This document shows positions 58,817 to 64,000 of a stretch of 64,000 nucleotides of DNA, in pieces (the stretch's first letter is position 1; each line of letters starts with the position of its first letter). This DNA is from Planctomycetes bacterium B3_Pla (lineage in GTDB: Bacteria > Planctomycetota > Phycisphaerae > Sedimentisphaerales > Anaerobacaceae), in contig NJBM01000006.1 of the NCBI GenBank assembly GCA_005223045.1, forward strand, positions 243,498-307,497. Reading direction: 5' to 3'. Under the pieces are notes generated by a model. The model saw only the letters and a list, made by a program, of their open reading frames with translations, was not told the DNA's origin and ran no database searches. Position numbers and translations under genes: made by a program.

Positions 58817-61526
58817 TGAGCCAGTTCGGGCCGATGGCAATATCGACCTTCAGCGGGACATCGAGTTTGATTGCACCGGTCATGTGTTCGGCTATCCACT
58901 CGGCGTGTGTATCAGCCTCGACTGCCGGCAGCTCAAAGACAAGCTCGTCGTGGACCTGTAATATGGCGCGCACGGGCAAGCCTTCGGCGTCGATTTTTCG
59001 CTGGATGGTTATCATCGCGATCTTGATCAGATCGGCGGCTGAGCCCTGGATCACGGTGTTGATCGCAAGTCGCTCGGCCTGCGAGCGTTTGTTGCTGTTC
59101 CTGGAGTTTAGATTCTGGATTTTTCGCCGGCGGTGCAGGATGGTTTCGGCGTAGCCTGTTTGCCTGGCCTGCGCGACGCAATCGTCCATAAACTCTCGAA
59201 TCGAGCTGTAACGCGCGAAATAGTCGTCGATGAACTTTTTCGCATCGGCCCGGCTGATCCCGATGGAGCGCGACAGCCCGAAAGCCCCCTGGCCGTAAAT
59301 GATGCCGAAATTGACTGCTTTGCAGCGCGAGCGCATCTCGCCGGTCACTTCTTCTATCGGGCAGTCGTAAATCTGTGAGGCGACGAAGCTGTGAATGTCC
59401 TGGTCCGCGGCAAAAGCCGCCGTCAAAGCTTCGTCCTTTGAGAAATGCGCCAGCAGGCGAAGCTCGATCTGAGAATAGTCTGCACTCAGAATACAGTCGC
59501 TTTTCTTTTCCGGCACAAAAGCCGAGCGGACCTTGCTGCCAAGTTCGGTGCGGATCGGTATGTTCTGCAGATTCGGACCGCTGGAACTGAGGCGCCCCGT
59601 AGCAGTAATGGTCTGGTTGAAGGAAGCATGCACCCTGCCGGTCTTCGGATTGATGAGTGAGCCGAGTTTGTCCACGTATGTGTTCTGCAATTTCGTCAAG
59701 CCGCGATACTGAAGGACCAGCTCAGTAACAGGATGCTGGTCGGCCAATTGTTCGAGCACCGCCGCATTCGTGCTTCGGCCTGCTTTGCCGACTCGGACCG
59801 GCGTCAGGCCCAGTCTGTCGAAAAGGACCTCGGCGAGCTGCTTGGGCGAATCGATATTGAAAACCTCGCCGGTCTGCTCGTAAATCTGTTCGGTGACGGT
59901 CTTGAGCGTCTCGGCAATCTCGCCGGACATTTTTCTCAGCAGCCTGGTATCGAGCGAGACACCGTTATATTCCATCGCCGCCAGCACCGGGATAAGCGGC
60001 ATTTCAACCTCCTCGAACAGCTTCTTGAGCGAAGGCTGCTTATCGAGACGGTCTTTGAGATAGAGATAGAGCCGAAATGTCACATCGGCGTCTTCTGCGG
60101 CATATTCAGCCGCGGCAGCCGTATCGACCATATCGAATGTGAGCTGGTTCTTGCCTTTGCCGATGAGGGCCGAGATCGGAATGCACTCGTAGTTGAGGTA
60201 ATCGGCCGCCATATTGTTCATCGAATGACTCCGCGCAGGCTCCAGGCAATAAGAGGCGACCATCGTATCGAAGTAAACTCCCCGCACCGGCATCTGAGCA
60301 TTCCGCAGGACGAGCAGATCATACTTTATATTCTGGCCGACCTTCTTGACGTTCTCATCCGCAAGTATCGGCCCAATCTCCCTCCGGACTGCGCCTATGT
60401 CGAGATACTTCGTCCCCAGCGGGACTTTCACAGGCAAATAGAAGCCCCGATGTGGCTTCCATGAAAAACTCATGCCGACAAGGTCCGCCCGCATCGCATC
60501 GACCGAAGTGGTCTCGGTATCTACCGCGAACAGCTTCTGCTTTTTCAGTTCGGCCAAGAACTTCTCGAACTTATCCACCGTATCAACAAGCTGATAGTCT
60601 TTCGTATTGCGTATATCGCCTTGCGTATTGCGTTCTTCTTCGACGTACTCCGCATCAAGTGATTCCTTCGCCAGGCCCAACTGCGTTATCACACGGCTAA
60701 AACCAAGTTCGGCGAAGATTTCGGCAAGTTTGGTTTCGTTGAATTCCTTCAAAGCTAAATCGTCGTAATCGATTTCGATCGGGACATTGCAGTCGATGGT
60801 GACTAATTCCTTGCTCAGGTCGGCCTTATCTTTGTACTTGCGCAGATTGTCGCCGCGTTTGCCCTTTATTTCATCGACGTGCTCGTAAAGGTTATCGAGC
60901 GAGCCGTACTTTTGAATCCAGGTCAGAGCGGTTTTCGGACCGACGTCCGGTATGCCGGGGACATTGTCCGACGTGTCGCCCTGGAGAGCGAGGCAGTCGA
61001 TGAACTGTTCGGGCCTGATACCCACCTTTTTGACCATCGCCTCGGCATCCGTTTTCGTATCGGTCTTGATGTCGAACGTGCTGATGTGTTCGTCGATCAA
61101 CTGGAGCAGGTCCTTGTCCTTCGAGCAAATCAATGAATCATGTCCGTCTGCGGCTGCCTTCTTCGCTAAGGTGCCGATGATATCGTCCGCCTCGAAGCCG
61201 TCGATCCTAAGTGTTGGGATATTCATCGCCTCTAAAATCTGCTCGATTCGATCTATCTGCGGCGGCAAATCATCGGGAATCTCCTTGGGGCGGTTGGCTT
61301 TGTACTCAGGGTAAATGTCATGCCTGAAAGTCTTGGCCTTGCTGTCCAGCGCAACGACAAGCATATCGGGCTTGTGACGTTGGATCAGCCCCAATAGCGC
61401 CATCGTGAAGATATAGACCGCCTGGGTCGGCTCGCCGGACGGGCCGATCAACTCCCCCCGCATCGGGGCGAAATAAGCAGCGTAAATATGCGCGTGTCCG
61501 TCAATGATATAGAGTTTCTTTGCCAT
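58806..61526 (-). CDS. polA: DNA polymerase I
   Basis: A 906-residue polymerase starting at ATG 61526 (MAKKLYIIDGHAHIYAAYF); the long upstream open frame is repeat sequence. 5' nuclease domain (DGFEADDIIGTLAKKA, LQGDTSDNVPGIPDVGPKTA), an active-looking 3'-5' exonuclease (DTETTS and YAAEDADVT) and the polymerase (GRLSSSGPNLQNIPIRTELG, DYSQIELR, VNFGIIYGQGAFGLS, QVHDELVFE) are all present. A dozen codons in the linker (ERNTQGDIRNTK) come from a dispersed repeat. Proofreading is predicted. Confidence 0.96.
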   Translation of the reverse strand: MAKKLYIIDGHAHIYAAYFAPMRGELIGPSGEPTQAVYIFTMALLGLIQRHKPDMLVVALDSKAKTFRHDIYPEYKANRPKEIPDDLPPQIDRIEQILEAMNIPTLRIDGFEADDIIGTLAKKAAADGHDSLICSKDKDLLQLIDEHISTFDIKTDTKTDAEAMVKKVGIRPEQFIDCLALQGDTSDNVPGIPDVGPKTALTWIQKYGSLDNLYEHVDEIKGKRGDNLRKYKDKADLSKELVTIDCNVPIEIDYDDLALKEFNETKLAEIFAELGFSRVITQLGLAKESLDAEYVEEERNTQGDIRNTKDYQLVDTVDKFEKFLAELKKQKLFAVDTETTSVDAMRADLVGMSFSWKPHRGFYLPVKVPLGTKYLDIGAVRREIGPILADENVKKVGQNIKYDLLVLRNAQMPVRGVYFDTMVASYCLEPARSHSMNNMAADYLNYECIPISALIGKGKNQLTFDMVDTAAAAEYAAEDADVTFRLYLYLKDRLDKQPSLKKLFEEVEMPLIPVLAAMEYNGVSLDTRLLRKMSGEIAETLKTVTEQIYEQTGEVFNIDSPKQLAEVLFDRLGLTPVRVGKAGRSTNAAVLEQLADQHPVTELVLQYRGLTKLQNTYVDKLGSLINPKTGRVHASFNQTITATGRLSSSGPNLQNIPIRTELGSKVRSAFVPEKKSDCILSADYSQIELRLLAHFSKDEALTAAFAADQDIHSFVASQIYDCPIEEVTGEMRSRCKAVNFGIIYGQGAFGLSRSIGISRADAKKFIDDYFARYSSIREFMDDCVAQARQTGYAETILHRRRKIQNLNSRNSNKRSQAERLAINTVIQGSAADLIKIAMITIQRKIDAEGLPVRAILQVHDELVFELPAVEADTHAEWIAEHMTGAIKLDVPLKVDIAIGPNWLSEK
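60601..60633 (-). repeat. In-frame short-period repeat inside polA
   Basis: Two copies of the CGTATTGCG phrase separated by TATATCGCC-type sequence, read on the minus strand as ERNTQGDIRNT in the linker between the 5' nuclease and exonuclease domains. The reading frame is preserved. Confidence 0.6.
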
Positions 61527-62583
61527 CGCCGCCACTTTATGCAAGGCAATCTCTGCTGTCAAGAGCGGGTTGGCTGGTCGTTGATGCTTGATGCTCGATT
61601 TTCGTGCCGTTTCAGAGCCGGTATCCTCCTCCCCACACATCACCCAAGTTAACACGTCTTCATACTTTGCAAATGGACATTCGCCATTCGATATTGGATA
61701 TTCAGTATGTTCGATTCTCAATTCTTCATTCTAAATTCCAAATTCTACATTCCCCAAGAGCGTGCAGCCATCGGAGAAATCCCCTATAGCAGTTTCAGCA
61801 ATTCCCCGATAGAAGAATCAGGCCCTGCCCCGATTGACAGAAAAACGAACTTCGTTAGAATTCGGCTTGTAAATCGACCAGCTTGGGTTGATATTACGCG
61901 GAAACAGCGGACGTGAAAGGAAGAAGCAAAGGCGGATTAGCGGTAGTCGCTAAGTTGTATGGAGAGATTGAGATTTAGCGGGTGGAAGCTCTTTTTGGCC
62001 AACGACTTTTCGCGGTAATACGCGCGGATAGTGTGGACTTAAGAGTAAGGCTTTTGCGAGAAAGATTTGCGGTAGCGGATACACCTTGACGTTTGGAGCA
62101 AACAGTGAAGGCTCTAAGTGGCGCGCCCCGTTTACGAGATGCTGAGAGAGAGGTAACGTGCCCGGCTGAAGACTGGGTCTTGGAGACAAGAAAATGTCAG
62201 AGGCGATGTCAGTGAGACGTTTGGCGGCAAACGACGCGCGCATAGCCAAGAGGACCAGATGGGTTAAAACTCACCCTACATGAGTGCCGCGAAAATGCAA
62301 TAGCGCCGAGAGTAGAAACGTGCGGGGAAATAGACGGATGTCACCATCTGTTCTAAATGTTGCGGGCAAATAGGTGACTGTCCTGAATGGCGGTCCGTTA
62401 AGCGAGAAAATCCTTGAAATTAGCTTAGAAATAAGGCCCGAAGCCCCTTAACGGAGCAGCATTCGTGACTGTCCTTCTTTAACCTTATGCAGATTTGGCA
62501 GCGGCGTGCTGTGTGCAGCACGTGTCGGGCACGCCAACGGACTGTCCCGCAGTCAAGGGGACCCTTTTTAGGAGAATTGTGCT
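61527..62583. repeat. Repeat-rich gene-free region upstream of polA
   Basis: No convincing gene. 61577-61606 repeats TGATGCT; 61679-61755 is a degenerate ATTCGATATT/CAAATTC-type repeat. From about 61900 to 62340 the sequence is structured (TAGCG/CGCTA and CGCG/CGCG hairpins) and unrecognised. A perfect 9-bp inverted repeat (TCCGTTAAG/CTTAACGGA) spans 62394-62455. GTGACTGTCC-like phrases at 62374, 62465 and 62539 resemble REP-type elements. An AGGAG before 62584 serves the next gene. Confidence 0.5.
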
Positions 62584-63087
62584 ATGAATGCGAGATTTGT
62601 AAAAGAAAGATGGTTTGTGAGAAGCTTGCTCCTGTGTGGCGTATTGTTGATTTTGGGCGCTGTGATGACGAAGCCTGCACCGGCCCAGGAGCCCGCCAGT
62701 GGATTCATAGATTGTTTAGTTGAATGCATGGAAAACGGCGAGGGCCTGGATGATTTTTGGTTCTGCTTCTTTTTGTGTAGCCTAGAGTTTCCCGATGAAG
62801 CTACCCAAATAGGACCGCCGCCAGCCATCCTGACGGAAAGTGGATCGCGAGACGGCTTCATAGAGATGGAAGGATGTAAGGATTTTCTGAAAAACGCGAC
62901 CGGAGATCCCATTAGACTGCTAGTCACTATATGTAACACTAGTAAGGCCTCCATGAACGTTGATATCGGTGGCAAAGTAGTGACGGTTATAGAGCCAGGA
63001 GAATGCCAGGGCATAGTCGTGGATATTCCTCCAGGCGAGGCACTCCACGCCGACGAAGATGGAAAGTGGAAAGCCCAGTCATTGTAG
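62584..63087 (+). CDS. Exported protein of unknown function
   Basis: A 167-residue protein with signal peptide (VRSLLLCGVLLILGAVMTKPAPA), a Cys-rich segment (CLVECMENGEGLDDFWFCFFLC) and a C-terminal small beta domain (DIGGKVVTVIEPGECQGIVVD). AGGAG sits 10 bases before the ATG. No family recognised. Confidence 0.6.
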   Translation: MNARFVKERWFVRSLLLCGVLLILGAVMTKPAPAQEPASGFIDCLVECMENGEGLDDFWFCFFLCSLEFPDEATQIGPPPAILTESGSRDGFIEMEGCKDFLKNATGDPIRLLVTICNTSKASMNVDIGGKVVTVIEPGECQGIVVDIPPGEALHADEDGKWKAQSL

Positions 63088-63129
63088 AAGTGCTGGAGTT
63101 TTTCAGACTCTTAGGAAACTAGGGACAGC

Positions 63130-63268
63130 GGGGCTGTTGAAAAAGGTGAGATTGCTTCGTCGCTACGCTCCTCGCAATGACAAAAGGTCCATTTTTACGT
63201 CATTGCGAGCGATTCAAAGAATCGCGCGGCAATCTCAGGCGTCACGATGGGACTTTTTCAACGGCCCC
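63130..63268. mobile_element. 139-bp MITE-like element with 16-bp TIRs and a 5-bp target duplication
   Basis: Terminal inverted repeats GGGGCTGTTGAAAAAG (63130-63145) and CTTTTTCAACGGCCCC (63253-63268) match at 15 of 16 positions. ACAGC flanks both sides (63125-63129, 63269-63273). The interior carries GAGATTGC...GCAATCTC (63148-63236) arms, so the whole element can fold into one hairpin. It encodes no protein and would need a transposase supplied in trans. Confidence 0.8.
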
Positions 63269-63446
63269 ACAGCCACCTCTTTACGATGACAGAAACGGGT
63301 TGACTGTCCCTGGTATTTCCGGGCGGCAAGAAGGCCGCCGCCTATAGAACCGTTTCGCACTGCACAAGGCCTTGCAATATCCGCAAGCTTCCAGTCAATG
63401 ACAGCGCGAATTCGATCAGCCATTAATTAACATAAGGAGACATATC

Positions 63447-63854
63447 ATGCATCGTCAAATATTAACGCTGACGTTTCTTAGCTTCATGGTATTAGTTTTA
63501 GCAAGCTGCAACTCGGGAGGCCCTGATCTAGTTGCTGAGAGGAGACCCGGTAGTCAAGGAAGAGAAGGCTTCTGCTGGAGGAACGACGAAGGAAATCTTG
63601 TAGTCAGAGTCAGGAACCAGGCAAATGGAGATGCAGTGAAGCCGTCGATGGTAATAGTCGAGTTTCTTCCGGGAGGGCCACGATCAGGGACTACATCAGC
63701 CTTGCCAGGTGGTTCATCGGGGACTACTGAGTTCGATATTCCCTCCGAGTGCTTTAATCCGGACTGCGATTTCACCATTACTATCGACGCCAACAATGAT
63801 GTGCCCGAGAACAGAGAAGATAACAATACCGCCGATGGCAGGTGTATCGGCTAA
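63447..63854 (+). CDS. Lipoprotein with a CARDB-like domain
   Basis: A 135-residue protein: LSFMVLVLASCNSGG is a lipobox signal, and PDLVAERR, LVVRVRNQANGDA, MVIVEF, TITIDANNDVPENREDNN match a CARDB (cell-adhesion-related) domain. AAGGAG precedes the ATG. It lies between a MITE and a half-copy of its terminal repeat. Confidence 0.75.
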   Translation: MHRQILTLTFLSFMVLVLASCNSGGPDLVAERRPGSQGREGFCWRNDEGNLVVRVRNQANGDAVKPSMVIVEFLPGGPRSGTTSALPGGSSGTTEFDIPSECFNPDCDFTITIDANNDVPENREDNNTADGRCIG

Positions 63855-63873
63855 GACCGCCATTCGGGACTGT

Positions 63874-63889
63874 GGGGCTGTTGAAAAAG
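63874..63889 (+). repeat. Second copy of the MITE terminal repeat
   Basis: GGGGCTGTTGAAAAAG matches the left end of the 63130-63268 element exactly. The other end is not found in the remaining 111 bases, so it is either truncated or continues beyond the window. Confidence 0.6.
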
Positions 63890-64000
63890 TCCCCTGATTC
63901 TGATATATATATATTATCAGTAGTGGGGGCCAACTTCAAGCACGGAGGCTTAGTTGTGATAGGCAATCAGGAACGCTGGCAGGAAGAGTTGTTTGTTGCT

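Noticed and set aside
61527..61721. 65-residue N-terminal extension of DNA polymerase I
   Set aside because: Encoded by repeat sequence and absent from the family; ATG 61526 gives the normal start.
62005..62030. GCGGTAATACGCG resembling the 16S 530-loop region
   Set aside because: Flanking sequence does not match rRNA and no helix partners are present.
61950..62249. 99-codon minus-strand frame in the repeat-rich region
   Set aside because: Composition (Pro/Leu/Ser-rich), no ribosome-binding site and no recognisable family; lies in structured non-coding DNA.
1..64000. tRNA or rRNA genes
   Set aside because: I scanned intergenic regions for TPsiC-loop and CCA-like ends and found none convincing.

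Overview
The window looks like a chromosomal piece of a planctomycete, most likely class Phycisphaerae. This is inferred from gene content, not from a marker-gene comparison: clusters of prepilin-like proteins with N-terminal FTLIELLVV segments, extracytoplasmic-function (ECF) sigma factors with one fused to an exported domain, dockerin-type calcium loops on secreted beta-helix/LRR/PPC-type proteins, and roughly balanced GC. No tRNA, rRNA, CRISPR array or complete transposase gene was recognised. Core genes include gatB (partial)/gatA/gatC, rpmB, an RsuA/RluB-type pseudouridine synthase, surE, tdh-kbl, tsaD, larB, nnrE and nnrD (split), pyrK, smc, deoC and polA.

Layout. 0-4.3 kb (minus): rpmB, then gatC, a secreted esterase, gatA and gatB; the esterase sits inside the amidotransferase operon. 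4.4-7.9 kb (minus): pseudouridine synthase, a 19-repeat LRR protein with a calcium loop, and a UbiA-family prenyltransferase resembling decaprenyl-phosphate phosphoribosyltransferase, divergent from a HAD phosphatase. 8.8-14.2 kb: a membrane-anchored coiled-coil protein, nnrE and surE fired from abutting divergent promoters, and the threonine-to-glycine pair tdh-kbl.

14.3-26.7 kb (all plus) is the most unusual locus: an ECF sigma factor and a membrane partner, three tandem pseudopilin paralogues, a second sigma factor fused to a membrane/exported domain, a beta-helix protein with a C-terminal Hint (intein-like) domain, a Pmp-like beta-helix protein, two more pseudopilins, and a 40-codon gene with a strong ribosome-binding site. 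The 40-residue product ends in the same W-(M/L)-R-x-(Y/F)-K-D-Y peptide that closes the three tandem pseudopilins. I infer an envelope/secretion system with its own sigma factors.

27-35.6 kb: a HTH/receiver regulator, a DegT-type aminotransferase and a small membrane protein, then a minus-strand operon: aspartate aminotransferase, a polytopic GT-C-like membrane protein, a polyprenyl-phosphate-type GT2, and a fusion of a gamma-glutamyl-cyclotransferase-like domain to what looks like a glutamine-synthetase-type amidoligase. 35.7-47.3 kb: a lipoprotein whose signal peptide is written in a dispersed repeat, DUF362, a membrane-anchored phosphatase, tsaD-larB-nnrD, a sodium:sugar symporter with a galactokinase-like kinase, pyrK, and two nucleotidyltransferase/small-protein cassettes. 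47.4-61.5 kb (minus): smc, an FlgI-like lipoprotein with a repeat insertion, a nucleoside hydrolase, an HMA-like protein, a PPC/GEVED/dockerin protein, deoC and polA. 61.5-64 kb is repeat-rich, with two small exported proteins and a 139-bp MITE flanked by a 5-bp target duplication.

Short-period degenerate repeats recur and touch genes: they form a signal peptide (35.9 kb), sit in frame in polA (60.6 kb), lie at the start of larB (40.5 kb) and crowd the polA upstream region. Near-consensus sigma-70-type promoters are readable at several places, and three of them place the -10 box only 6-8 bases from the ATG, suggesting leaderless transcripts.
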